This document shows, in pieces, positions 29,146 to 37,537 of a DNA stretch of 64,000 bases. Location: assembly GCF_042685265.1 (NCBI RefSeq), contig NZ_JBHUMX010000041.1. One strand, written 5' to 3'. The translations under genes were made by a program, and so were the position numbers. Under the pieces are notes generated by a model. It worked only from the letters and a program-made list of their open reading frames with translations, searched no databases and was not told where the DNA came from. The stretch comes from Oceanobacillus_B kapialis. GTDB lineage: Bacteria; Bacillota; Bacilli; Bacillales; Amphibacillaceae. Numbering within the stretch: position 1 is the first letter of the stretch; every line of letters begins with the position of its first letter.

Positions 29146-29155
29146 AATGGCCCTC

Positions 29156-30319
29156 CTATACATTCACCTTGTCTTTAACCTTTGGAACATCTACCCAGCG
29201 TCTTTCCTTCCAAGATTGGAGTGCAATTTCTGCAAGCTGTATGCCTTTTGCACCTTCCATCAGATCCAGATCGTATGGCTCGTCTGCAACCACGTGTTTA
29301 AGAAACATTTCCCATTGCACTTTAAACGCATTATCAAACACTTGATTCTCAGGAACTTCAAGCCAATCCTCCTGAAAGTCAAACGGGTTGGGGATGTCCG
29401 GGTTCCACACAGCTTTTGGCGTATTCACTCGATGCTGTACTTTACAGTCCCGAAGCCCTGCAACAGCGCTACCTTCTGTGCCATCAACCTGCACTGTAAG
29501 CAAATCATCACGGTTAACTCGAACTGCCCATGAAGAATTCGCCTGAACAATGATACCGTTATCTAATTCAAAGGTTCCGTATGCTGCATCATCCGCAGTA
29601 GCTTGATAGGCTTCTCCCTTTTCATCAAGTCTTTTCGGGATATGTGTAGCACCTAAACATGATACCGAACGAATTGTACCGAAAAGATGTTGGATGACGT
29701 AACTCCAGTGCGGGAACATATCGACAATAATTCCCCCGCCATCTTCTTTGCGATAATTCCACGATGGACGCTGACCTTCCTGCCAATCCCCTTCAAATAC
29801 CCAATAACCAAATTCCATGCGTACGCTTAATATTTCACCGAAAAAACCAGAGTCAATAAGGCGCTTCAGCTTCATTAAACCAGGCAAATACAATTTATCC
29901 TGCACGACCCCATTTTTCAGCCCAGCTTCTGTTGCTAGTTCTGAAAGTTTGATAGCTTCTTCCAGGTTCGTAGCGGTTGGTTTTTCACAATAAATATGTT
30001 TACCAGCTGCAATCGCCTTCCGGATGCCTTCCGCTCTCCTCACCGTTGTCTGAGAATCAAAGTATATTAGATTGTAATCGTCAGCTAGTGCCTCCTCAAG
30101 ATCTGTAGTCCAACGCGATAGGCCATGCATGGTCGCCAACTCTTCCAACCTGGTTTCGCGTCTTCCCACAAGGATTGGATCTGGCATCACAACGTTCCCA
30201 TTGGCTAGCTCGATTCCTCCCTGCTCCCTAATCGCCACAATCGAACGAATCAAGTGTTGATTGGTACCCATGCGCCCCGTTACGCCGTTCATAATAATCC
30301 CAACATGCTGTATCTCCAT
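29156..30319 (-). CDS. Gfo/Idh/MocA family oxidoreductase
   Basis: A 387-residue NAD(P)-dependent sugar dehydrogenase-type enzyme. The N-terminal dinucleotide-binding region includes GIIMNGVTGRMGTNQH, and the family's EKP motif is in YCEKPTATNLEEA. The C-terminal substrate-binding domain contains GGGIIVDMFPHWSYV, a His placed like the catalytic one. AAAGGAGG precedes the ATG. It is the first enzyme gene downstream of the AraC regulator and so probably catalyses an early oxidation of the sugar or sugar acid. Members of this family are longer and more varied than glucose-fructose oxidoreductase, so the substrate is open. Confidence 0.87.
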   Translation of the reverse strand: MEIQHVGIIMNGVTGRMGTNQHLIRSIVAIREQGGIELANGNVVMPDPILVGRRETRLEELATMHGLSRWTTDLEEALADDYNLIYFDSQTTVRRAEGIRKAIAAGKHIYCEKPTATNLEEAIKLSELATEAGLKNGVVQDKLYLPGLMKLKRLIDSGFFGEILSVRMEFGYWVFEGDWQEGQRPSWNYRKEDGGGIIVDMFPHWSYVIQHLFGTIRSVSCLGATHIPKRLDEKGEAYQATADDAAYGTFELDNGIIVQANSSWAVRVNRDDLLTVQVDGTEGSAVAGLRDCKVQHRVNTPKAVWNPDIPNPFDFQEDWLEVPENQVFDNAFKVQWEMFLKHVVADEPYDLDLMEGAKGIQLAEIALQSWKERRWVDVPKVKDKVNV

Positions 30320-30391
30320 CCCAATTCCTCCTTTATATTTTTCCTATCCTTATCATAGAGCTTTGATTATAGGACGTCTTACTAAAGAAAG

Positions 30392-30407
30392 AATTGAATT
30401 CTCAATT
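30392..30407. promoter_or_regulatory. Inverted repeat in the AraC/oxidoreductase gap
   Basis: AATTGA at 30392-30397 and TCAATT at 30402-30407 form a perfect 6-4-6 inverted repeat in the 123-bp gap upstream of the oxidoreductase gene. It is a candidate operator for the adjacent AraC regulator, but short AT-rich palindromes arise easily by chance. Confidence 0.3.
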
Positions 30408-30442
30408 TCGGAAATTAAAAAATCAAAACCTTTAATACTCAC

Positions 30443-31246
30443 CTATTTTTTTGTAGTTGTATAATGACTATTCAACCGAAATTTGTGGGGAGAAATATTC
30501 ATATATTCTTTAAATCTTCTATAAAAAGTTGATAGGGATTCAAATCCTACTTCAAAACAAATGGAGGTAATATCTTTATCCGTTTCCATAAGCAATTTTT
30601 TTGCCGTCTCCATACGAACTTCATTTAAATATTTCATTGGAGTGGTTTGGTAACTCTCTTTAAAAATGGTATTCACATGGCGGGCGCTAATTCCCAGTCT
30701 TTGTGAAATGTCTCCAGCATCAGTAATTTCAAAGTAATTTTCATTTATGTATTTACGTAATCGCTCTGCGCGTAAGCTATTCGCATTTGTTATAGTTTCA
30801 TCACGCGTTGCCCTTAACAGAGTAAGCATTAATTCAGAAAGAAATATTTTAGTGGCCAGGAACTGATAGTTAGCCATCCTTGATTGCTCATAAAGCATGC
30901 GCCGTAGAAGTTGCCTGACGTGAACAGCATCAAACAAACTTAGCTCAAGAATGCATGTTTTAGAGAAATTTTCTTTTTCATGAAAGGCTTGTTGCATCCC
31001 AATGTCAAGTTGATTGATATCAAATTCCAACACAAGAACGGTCATCTTTTCTTCAGCTACGATAGCATGTTCAGCATAAGGTGGGATGATCGCTACATGA
31101 TCCTTTTTAAAAGGATGTGCTTGATTGTTAAAAATGAACTTTCCCTTACTTTCTAGTACGTAAAGAATTTGGTGAATGCTGTGATGATGACTTTTGACTA
31201 AATCTTTATCTGAATGAACGTTTTCCTTAATTTTAATCCCGGCCAA
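30443..31246 (-). CDS. AraC family transcriptional regulator with cupin sensor
   Basis: A 267-residue regulator. The N-terminal AraC-type cupin (about residues 1-140) begins with a His-rich segment, SHHHSIHQILYVLESKGKF. The C-terminal pair of helix-turn-helix motifs is clear: DISQRLGISARHVNTIFKE and ITSICFEVGFESLSTFYRRF. It sits at the head of the catabolic cluster on the same strand and is the likely sensor of the imported sugar or an intermediate. The start has no strong ribosome binding site (AATTGGCCGGG upstream), so it may be a few codons off. Confidence 0.87.
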   Translation of the reverse strand: MAGIKIKENVHSDKDLVKSHHHSIHQILYVLESKGKFIFNNQAHPFKKDHVAIIPPYAEHAIVAEEKMTVLVLEFDINQLDIGMQQAFHEKENFSKTCILELSLFDAVHVRQLLRRMLYEQSRMANYQFLATKIFLSELMLTLLRATRDETITNANSLRAERLRKYINENYFEITDAGDISQRLGISARHVNTIFKESYQTTPMKYLNEVRMETAKKLLMETDKDITSICFEVGFESLSTFYRRFKEYMNISPHKFRLNSHYTTTKK

Positions 31247-31379
31247 TTGAATCCCTCATTTTAAGTTAATTCTCCATTCTTCACTTCACACCAAAAAACG
31301 AATCCAAACGCTTCTTTGTAAAAATGTTTATAACTATATTCAACACGCTATCGCTTTATCCTTCTAATTAGCTGCATAA

Positions 31380-31417
31380 AAAAACTGCACGCTCCCCTTA
31401 AGGAACGTACAGTTTTT
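31380..31417 (-). terminator. Terminator downstream of the LCP gene
   Basis: A long inverted repeat with A/T flanks (AAAAACTG... ...CAGTTTTT) at 31380-31417. On the minus strand the stem ends in a T tract, suiting the LCP gene. Confidence 0.75.
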
Positions 31418-31463
31418 AAATTGGTTAAAGTATAACGCGGAAGTTCGTGCCTATAAGCCATTT

Positions 31464-32387
31464 TTACGACTTAATATCCGCAATCATCGAATGAACTTTT
31501 TGTACTTCTTCATCTGGCACCATGTAATAATAAATGCCATCGATGGTTTGTCCACTCCCTTGTACCATGTACGTATCTACATTATTTCGTACGTTGCGGT
31601 AATTGGAAAATAGGTTCTTCATATCTTCAAAATCAAGGTTTGTTGCCATATTGTTTCCTAGCACATCTAGGACACCGCCTATTTTGCTCACGGAACCAAC
31701 AGATGCCCCTCTATCTACAATCGCCTCAATAACCTGGCGCTGACGCTTCGTACGACCGAAGTCCCCGGTATTATCATCCTTTCTCATCCGAACGAATGCC
31801 ATCGTCTTATCGCCATCCATTTCAACAGTCCCTGGTGTAAAGTCATAGGTTCCATCATTCCAGGTAAGTTCATTATTCACCGTAATGGTACCTAATTCAT
31901 CAACAAGTTCTGCTAGTCCTTCCATATTCATGCGGACATAGTAATCCAGCTCAATATCAAGGAAGTTTTCTACCGTCGCGACAGACATATCCGGCCCACC
32001 AAAGGCATACGCATGGTTTATTTTATCCTGGGTGCCACGCCCGACAATGGTTGTGCGCGTATCGCGTGGAATACTAATTAACTGCATACGGTCTGAGCCA
32101 GGGTCAAGTGACAAAACCATCAAAGCATCAGAACGTCCCCTGTCCGCTCCTCGTGCGTCAACACCCATTAGTAGGATGTTTAGTGGCTCCAAGTCCTGTA
32201 CTTTTTTCTTCGTCACAGCCGTGTCAATCGAATCAACTGGTTCATTCATCTTTTCATTTACGGTATTCTTTGCATCGTTATAAAGGCTAAAAGCGTAAAC
32301 TCCTACTCCTATTACTAACAACAAAATAACGATTAATGGTATTTTTAGCCAAAGTCTTCTTGGCTTTTTGCGATCAGACCTTCTCAT
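31464..32387 (-). CDS. LytR-CpsA-Psr (LCP) family wall polymer transferase
   Basis: A 307-residue protein with a basic start, one membrane helix (about residues 13-33) and an extracytoplasmic LCP domain. Key segments are NILLMGVDARG, ISIPRDTRTTI, KINHAYAFGG and FVRMRKDDNTGDFGRTKRQR, which contain the Arg and Asp residues that hold the pyrophosphate and polyprenyl lipid. LCP enzymes move teichoic acid or another polymer from undecaprenyl phosphate to peptidoglycan. GGGG precedes the ATG. It stands alone with terminators on both sides; Bacillaceae usually carry several paralogues. Confidence 0.9.
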   Translation of the reverse strand: MRRSDRKKPRRLWLKIPLIVILLLVIGVGVYAFSLYNDAKNTVNEKMNEPVDSIDTAVTKKKVQDLEPLNILLMGVDARGADRGRSDALMVLSLDPGSDRMQLISIPRDTRTTIVGRGTQDKINHAYAFGGPDMSVATVENFLDIELDYYVRMNMEGLAELVDELGTITVNNELTWNDGTYDFTPGTVEMDGDKTMAFVRMRKDDNTGDFGRTKRQRQVIEAIVDRGASVGSVSKIGGVLDVLGNNMATNLDFEDMKNLFSNYRNVRNNVDTYMVQGSGQTIDGIYYYMVPDEEVQKVHSMIADIKS

Positions 32388-32572
32388 TCTCGTTCCCCTT
32401 CTCTAACCCAATCTTTATAGTAATTACTATTTACCTGCCATTTCAAAAAACTCTCCTCTATTATACCTACAAAACGAGACAGAAAACAACACCAATTTCC
32501 AAGGTTATCCTAATTCATTTTTGTTTGAGCTGCCTGTGAGGTGATTAAGGACGGGCTTACTCTAATAAAAGA

Positions 32573-32610
32573 AGCTACCGCATAGTCTCTCCGACCACGC
32601 GGTAGCTCAC
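32573..32610 (-). terminator. Terminator of the YtkA-like/PepSY operon
   Basis: AGCTACCGC at 32573-32581 pairs with GCGGTAGCT at 32599-32607. On the minus strand a T-rich tract follows. Confidence 0.75.
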
Positions 32611-32620
32611 ACACTACTAC

Positions 32621-33091
32621 TTAATGATGATGCTCATGCTCGGCTTCTTGCGCTGGCGCATCCTCCTGCAAGATCTCAAGCTCTTCATCAGAGAGCTCTC
32701 CTACAATAAACTGCTTTTGTGGCGTAATTTCGGAATCGCCCTGTGCGGCATGAACCTTAATACTATACAAACCATCCTCGTCAAAAGCCTTTTTTACGTA
32801 AAACTCCCCGTCTGCTCCTTGTTCTACCTCTTCCATTGGATAGGATAAAGAACCATCCTGTTTCCAAATTTCTGCATGAACAAAGCTTGGATCTTCCACT
32901 GTTTCCCCGTCCTGTTCAAGCGTAATAACGATTGATTCCTCATGATTATCTGTGAAATTTTCGGGAATTTGAATAGCGGCCTGTAAATGCGTTTCCTCCT
33001 TATACAAACTCTCGACATTCGCATTCAAGGAGCATCCGCCAAGCATGAGACCAACCCCAATTAAAACTATACGCATTAATCCTTTTTTCAT
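32621..33091 (-). CDS. YtkA/FixH-like lipoprotein with His-rich tail
   Basis: A 156-residue lipoprotein. The lipobox LMLGGCSL puts the lipid on Cys20. The mature part is a small immunoglobulin-like YtkA domain, including VHAEIWKQDGS and GLYSIKVHAAQG. The C-terminus is EAEHEHHH, a possible metal-binding tail. AGGAGGGG precedes the ATG. It follows the PepSY gene by 15 bp, so the two are one operon; this pairing suggests a role in metal or membrane redox handling, which is inferred, not shown. Confidence 0.8.
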   Translation of the reverse strand: MKKGLMRIVLIGVGLMLGGCSLNANVESLYKEETHLQAAIQIPENFTDNHEESIVITLEQDGETVEDPSFVHAEIWKQDGSLSYPMEEVEQGADGEFYVKKAFDEDGLYSIKVHAAQGDSEITPQKQFIVGELSDEELEILQEDAPAQEAEHEHHH

Positions 33092-33106
33092 GGTGCAGTC
33101 CCCTCC

Positions 33107-34492
33107 TTAAGCATTAAAAAACCGATGCAATGCCGGAATCCGTTTTATAAGTAGTATGTCTATGAGTAAAATAAAAATGATCGACAATCCAACCAATGGG
33201 AAAATGATGCCTAAAGCAATCAAAACGACTAAAAAGAGTTTCATATTGAAGATCCCAGCAGATTTTGGTGCTCCCGTGCCGTGCTTTGGTTTTCTCTTCC
33301 ACCATAAATAAAAGCCACTCAACACAATGAGAATGATGCCAAGGCAAATTGCCAGGCTGATTAGCTGATTGATAAACCCGAACTCTGTCCCTTTATGCAA
33401 GGTAATGCCCCATGCAACCAGCTTGCCAATTGGCTCATAATTATCATAGCGATAATCTGCTAGCACGGCTCCAGAGTATTGATCCAGGTGCATCGTAATT
33501 TCATCTTTTGCCTTTGGTGGAAAAGCGGACAAGGTAAATACCCCTTCTTCACTACTTGGGAAAATAACTGTATAACTCGGGTGAACACCTTCCCGCTCGG
33601 CAGTCGCTGTAATATCATCAATTGAAACAGGAACCAAGCCCTGTATATCGGATTTTGGTACATCCAATGTCTCGGCAGCCCATGGCACATCGGCAATTTC
33701 TTGCGTTTCCACACCAGAACTAGGGGCGTCTCCTACCCAAACAGATGGTGGATACCCGACACCTGCGTTCGTCGTGATCGTTTGGAAATTAGTCCCCCAA
33801 AAACCTGACCAAGGCAAGCCCGTCATGATTAAAAAGAGCATGCCTGCAGCTATCCAGAACGCCGGGACAGCATGCAAGTCCCGTCTTAGCGTCATTTTCC
33901 CTTTATGAAAACGTGGATACAAGACACCTGCAAGGCTTTTTCGCTTCCTCGGAAACCAAAGAAAAATCCCCGTTACGATAAGGACCACGCCCCACGAGGC
34001 AGCTAATTCCACAATCCGGTCTCCCAGTGTACCTGCCATCAACTCGCCGTGGAATTCCTCAATTTTATCCATGATGCGATCTTCTGCGTTCAACTCCCGG
34101 AGCTGTTCACCTGTATAGGGATTAACAAAAACGGTTAACGATTCACCCTCATAGGAAAGTCCAACCTCACTGGAACGTTCCTGATCTTCTCCTGGTCGAA
34201 AACTAGTCACCGTCGCGCCCGGATAGTCATCTCTTACTGTTTCTAGAATCTCAGAATCTGCAAGTCTCTCATCCTGTGGTGTAACATCATAATAATCAGC
34301 GTAGATGACATTCTCAATCTGTGGTTTGAACAGATAGATACTACCCGTAACAGCTAGAATCAATAAAAATGGTGCAATGATAAGACCTGCATAAAAGTGC
34401 CATCTCCATACCGTTTTGTACAGTTTAGCTTTCTTTTGCTTACTTTTTCTTTCCTTTGATGCGGGTTGTACCACTTTTTCACGCATGCTCAT
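33107..34492 (-). CDS. PepSY-domain membrane protein (PiuB/iron-regulated type)
   Basis: A 461-residue protein with an N-terminal basic tail, then a first helix in WHFYAGLIIAPFLLILAVTG, the hallmark of PepSY_TM proteins. Four or five helices in total enclose two extracytoplasmic PepSY regions. Paired His residues in the helices (WHFYAG, RDLHAVPAFW, ITLHKGTEFG) may bind heme. Homologues are linked to siderophore iron reduction, and here possibly also copper. The start is ATG 34492 with GAGGTG upstream. A perfect inverted repeat 51-65 bp before the gene could be its operator. Confidence 0.85.
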   Translation of the reverse strand: MSMREKVVQPASKERKSKQKKAKLYKTVWRWHFYAGLIIAPFLLILAVTGSIYLFKPQIENVIYADYYDVTPQDERLADSEILETVRDDYPGATVTSFRPGEDQERSSEVGLSYEGESLTVFVNPYTGEQLRELNAEDRIMDKIEEFHGELMAGTLGDRIVELAASWGVVLIVTGIFLWFPRKRKSLAGVLYPRFHKGKMTLRRDLHAVPAFWIAAGMLFLIMTGLPWSGFWGTNFQTITTNAGVGYPPSVWVGDAPSSGVETQEIADVPWAAETLDVPKSDIQGLVPVSIDDITATAEREGVHPSYTVIFPSSEEGVFTLSAFPPKAKDEITMHLDQYSGAVLADYRYDNYEPIGKLVAWGITLHKGTEFGFINQLISLAICLGIILIVLSGFYLWWKRKPKHGTGAPKSAGIFNMKLFLVVLIALGIIFPLVGLSIIFILLIDILLIKRIPALHRFFNA

Positions 34493-34542
34493 CCTTACAC
34501 CTCGTTCTATCTAAATTGCTACGTTTTTATCCGTTAGAGTTT

Positions 34543-34557
34543 GTGATGTATCATCAC
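34543..34557. promoter_or_regulatory. Perfect inverted repeat upstream of the PepSY operon
   Basis: GTGATGTATCATCAC: GTGATG and CATCAC are exact reverse complements around TAT. It sits in the divergent region between the PepSY and TetR genes. It does not match Fur, CsoR or CopY boxes that I know, so the regulator is unknown. Confidence 0.45.
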
Positions 34558-34704
34558 TTACGACTTCTATCTCGTTTAATCGTATTGTTTCAGGGCATGA
34601 TATTCAAGCATTTTTGTGAGGTTTTTTGTTAAGATTTGTTGAACTGTAACATTTTAGACAAGACTTATGTTTTCTTTGTAAAACAACTTTTGAAATGTTA
34701 CTCT

Positions 34705-34725
34705 TTATAATGATCGTTCAATATA
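34705..34725. promoter_or_regulatory. Candidate TetR operator, site 1 (tetR promoter)
   Basis: TTATAATGATCGTTCA begins at 34705 and overlaps a TATAAT -10-like box just upstream of the tetR ribosome binding site. Nearly the same sequence occurs before the downstream MFS gene, and the TGATCGTTCA core is close to palindromic. Confidence 0.5.
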
Positions 34726-34742
34726 AAAAAGGAGGCTACTGT

Positions 34743-35294
34743 ATGAAAAAGTCACCCAAAAAAGAAGCTATTTTAAATACAGCTGAGGACCTTTTTTATC
34801 AGCACGGTTTTCATGCAATTGGGGTGAAAAGTATTTTGGATCAAGCTGGTGTCGCTCCTATGACGATGTATTACCATTTTAAGTCAAAGGAAGCCTTAAT
34901 TAGCGAAATATTAATTCGGAGAGAAGCTCGTTATTTTCAATATTTAGAGGATGAAATTAATAAAGAAAGTGGCGTACATGTCTATGTTGATACGCTTGTG
35001 AATGCCCATATCAATTGGATGGATCTGAACGGTTCGAATGGTTGTTTATTTCTTAGAGCAATGCAAGAATACGAAGGTATCAATGAAGAAATATCTACCA
35101 TTGTTAAAGAACACAAAAAAACACTTTTAAATAAAATTGAAGGGGATTTGCAGCATATTCATGCACCTGCATCGCTCGGCAAACAAATATTTATTATCAT
35201 AGAAGGCTCCACCTCAATGGTGCAAGTACTAGCGATAGAAGATGTTCGAAATACCGTTAAGGATTTAGTGGGTAATCTTCGGGTTAATGAGTAG
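34743..35294 (+). CDS. TetR family transcriptional regulator
   Basis: A 183-residue regulator. The N-terminal helix-turn-helix (about residues 10-55) reads ILNTAEDLFYQHGFHAIGVK, then ILDQAGVAPMTMYYHF. The C-terminal all-helical ligand domain has no recognisable specificity. I use ATG 34743, with GGAGG 8 bases before it; the upstream in-frame TTG and ATG codons belong to the leader. It precedes an MFS transporter gene and shares a candidate operator with it, a typical drug-efflux arrangement. Confidence 0.9.
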   Translation: MKKSPKKEAILNTAEDLFYQHGFHAIGVKSILDQAGVAPMTMYYHFKSKEALISEILIRREARYFQYLEDEINKESGVHVYVDTLVNAHINWMDLNGSNGCLFLRAMQEYEGINEEISTIVKEHKKTLLNKIEGDLQHIHAPASLGKQIFIIIEGSTSMVQVLAIEDVRNTVKDLVGNLRVNE

Positions 35295-35330
35295 AAACGG
35301 ATAGTGTCGTCCCATGCTATCCGTTTATTT
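35295..35330 (+). terminator. Terminator of tetR
   Basis: AAACGGATAG at 35295-35304 is an exact partner of CTATCCGTTT at 35317-35326, followed by ATTT. It means the MFS gene probably needs its own promoter. Confidence 0.7.
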
Positions 35331-35340
35331 CTGCCTTTTA

Positions 35341-35361
35341 TTATAATGAACGTTATATATA
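35341..35361. promoter_or_regulatory. Candidate TetR operator, site 2 (MFS promoter)
   Basis: TTATAATGAACGTTATATAT matches the tetR-promoter site over TTATAATGAWCGTT and again overlaps a TATAAT box, 10 bp before the MFS start codon. Confidence 0.5.
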
Positions 35362-35370
35362 AGGAGTGGT

Positions 35371-36507
35371 ATGATGAACGCAAAAAAGTTAATGTTAGTC
35401 GGACTGCCAATGATTGCTGTAACGTATGGTTTATCACGTTTTAGTTTTGGCTTAATGATTCCCTCGATTAACGAGACGATGAATATAAAACCCACCACTA
35501 GCGGTCTTATTTCATCTTTATCCTATGTCGCGTACTGTATTGCGATAGTCTTGGCAATGGTTTTTTCCAATAAGATTACGCCAAAGTCGATTCTCGTTAT
35601 TGCTGGCTTTTCCTCCATTATCGGTTTGGGCATTATAGCTATTTCGCCTAACCCGCTCATACTTGGTTTAGGTGTATTTCTTGCCGGGATGAGTACAGGA
35701 TACTCCTCTCCACCTTATGCAGATATTGTAAGCAAAAATATCGAAACACAGTTACAAAACAAGACAAATTCATGGATCAATTCAGGTACTAGCATTGGTA
35801 CAGCCTCCACAGGTATAATTGCTTTGGTGATGGCAGATAGCTGGCGAGAAACATATGTAATTTTCATGGTAATTGCTATTTTCGTGTTAATTGGAAACTA
35901 CCTCGTACTTCCCAAGAAACAGCCTGTTGAAAAGATTAGCACCGTTCGTTTTTCTAAAAAGGAATGGAAACGTGCAACGCCACTTGTAATAGCCTCCTTC
36001 TTTATCGGAGTAGCTTGTTCTGCCTATTGGACATTTTCCAGAGACTTTTTGGTAGAATTGGAGAGTATGCCTGTATACTTTAAGGACTGGCTGTGGGTGA
36101 TTATCGGCATTTCCGGCTTACTGGGAGGTACTGCAGGCGCCTTTATTGATAAATTCGGATTAACGCGAGCTTATTTGCTATCTGTAAGTGCACTTTCCAC
36201 TTCATCTCTTATTCTAGGACTCTATCCAGGTAATTTTCTTTCAGGATTTCTATCCCCTGCTCTTTTTGGAAGCTCCTATATTTTTATGACAGCTGTCTTA
36301 ATTGTTTGGGGAATTACTGTATTTAAAACAAACCCATCATTTGGTCTAGGAATACCTTTCTTAACTCTCGCACTTGGCCAGGCAATAGGATCCATTTTTT
36401 CAGGGATAGTTGCAGATCTAACAGGATACCATGTACTGTTTATTGGAGCATCTTTACTTGGTTATCTAACGTTATTTCTTAAATTTAAAGAGAACAAGTT
36501 TGTTTAA
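35371..36507 (+). CDS. MFS transporter (YbfB/YjiJ-like)
   Basis: A 378-residue major facilitator with 12 predicted helices. The N-terminal GLSRFSFGLMIPSIN and the following loop recall the YbfB/YjiJ subgroup. Two adjacent ATG codons at 35371 and 35374 are possible; GGAG is 4 and 7 bases upstream, which slightly favours 35374. It probably exports a small compound sensed by the neighbouring TetR regulator, but the substrate is not evident. Confidence 0.87.
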   Translation: MMNAKKLMLVGLPMIAVTYGLSRFSFGLMIPSINETMNIKPTTSGLISSLSYVAYCIAIVLAMVFSNKITPKSILVIAGFSSIIGLGIIAISPNPLILGLGVFLAGMSTGYSSPPYADIVSKNIETQLQNKTNSWINSGTSIGTASTGIIALVMADSWRETYVIFMVIAIFVLIGNYLVLPKKQPVEKISTVRFSKKEWKRATPLVIASFFIGVACSAYWTFSRDFLVELESMPVYFKDWLWVIIGISGLLGGTAGAFIDKFGLTRAYLLSVSALSTSSLILGLYPGNFLSGFLSPALFGSSYIFMTAVLIVWGITVFKTNPSFGLGIPFLTLALGQAIGSIFSGIVADLTGYHVLFIGASLLGYLTLFLKFKENKFV

Positions 36508-36587
36508 AAGTGAATTAGTCTCCTTTCGATCAAGTTTTCTAGTAGAATAGTAAAAGGTAAATTTGTACACTGGGGGGAATCCACGAA

Positions 36588-37079
36588 ATGAATACATATT
36601 TAGCATATTTTGTTGTTTTCTTACTGGGCGCAACGCCATTTTTTGAAGTGGTCGCCGTCATCCCGATCGGTATCGCGGCAGGGTTACAAGCGTTTCCGGT
36701 CGCGCTTGCTGCATTTGCCGGGAACATCGCGACCATTCTACTGCTAATTGCTTTAACTGACCAGACGAAGCGTTGGCTGGAAAGGCGGAAAGAGAAAAAA
36801 GGGAAGAACAATTCGGAGAAAAAGCAACAACGAGCGGCTTTTGTGTGGAAGAAATACGGACTTCCCGGATTATCCCTAGTCGCGCCATTTATCACAGGAA
36901 GCCATTTAGGTGCCGTACTTGCAATGAGCTTTGGCGGAACCAAGAAGCAAATTACCTTCTGGATGGTCATCAGCATTGTCATCTGGACAATTATTATGGG
37001 GGTTGCTTCTTATTATGGGATCGATTATTTCTTCGACCGTACAAACAGTGATGGGTTTTTAACGAATCTATTAGACTAG
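36588..37079 (+). CDS. Small multidrug export-like membrane protein (PF06695 type)
   Basis: A 163-residue protein with four or five membrane helices and a charged central loop (about residues 63-85, rich in Arg, Lys and Glu). The segments LLGATPFFEVVAVIPIGIAAG and FITGSHLGAVLAMSFGG fit the 'putative small multi-drug export protein' family. The name is historical; transport has not been shown for most members. GGGGGG precedes the ATG. A short hairpin follows the gene. Confidence 0.82.
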   Translation: MNTYLAYFVVFLLGATPFFEVVAVIPIGIAAGLQAFPVALAAFAGNIATILLLIALTDQTKRWLERRKEKKGKNNSEKKQQRAAFVWKKYGLPGLSLVAPFITGSHLGAVLAMSFGGTKKQITFWMVISIVIWTIIMGVASYYGIDYFFDRTNSDGFLTNLLD

Positions 37080-37084
37080 TAAAA

Positions 37085-37115
37085 GGAGAGGGAAGCACGA
37101 GGCACCCTCTCCCTT
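37085..37115. terminator. Hairpin between two convergent small membrane genes
   Basis: GGAGAGGG at 37085-37092 pairs with CCCTCTCC at 37105-37112. T tracts are weak on both sides. Confidence 0.5.
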
Positions 37116-37337
37116 CTATACCCTTTCTTCTTTAGCCTGCTTATATAACCAGCGTCCTGTGAAAATAAGCAATATAACACCAAACGTAAGGACAAAGAAG
37201 TTTTTAACAGGGGTCGGTTCTCCGAGAATCGACGTCAGTAAATTTCCAAAAGATGGTAAGTTTAACCACTCAAGCAAAAGGGGTGTTATAAAAACCCCCA
37301 TTATAAAACCTATACCAAATGTTAAAAAGACTTTCAT
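37116..37337 (-). CDS. Unknown small membrane protein, 73 residues
   Basis: I do not recognise it. Two membrane helices are clear, at about residues 2-22 and 45-63, separated by a short polar loop, and the C-terminus is basic. The ATG at 37337 is well placed after GGAGGGGG; the longer frame starting at 37358 would read through the ribosome binding site. It is alone and convergent with the multidrug-type gene. Confidence 0.65.
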   Translation of the reverse strand: MKVFLTFGIGFIMGVFITPLLLEWLNLPSFGNLLTSILGEPTPVKNFFVLTFGVILLIFTGRWLYKQAKEERV

Positions 37338-37537
37338 TGATTCTTCCCCCTCCCCCAATTATAAAAAACGTTACGTTCCCTGAAGTTATCATGCTTTTAG
37401 TATACCTGAATTGTTCTGAATCATAAAATAATTACCTGTCTATCTCTGGGTATTATGCGAAAATTTCGTGAAAACATTGCACCTTGACTTTAGATGTAAT
37501 ACTCTAAATAGAGAGACAAATTAAGGAGGAATCATCC

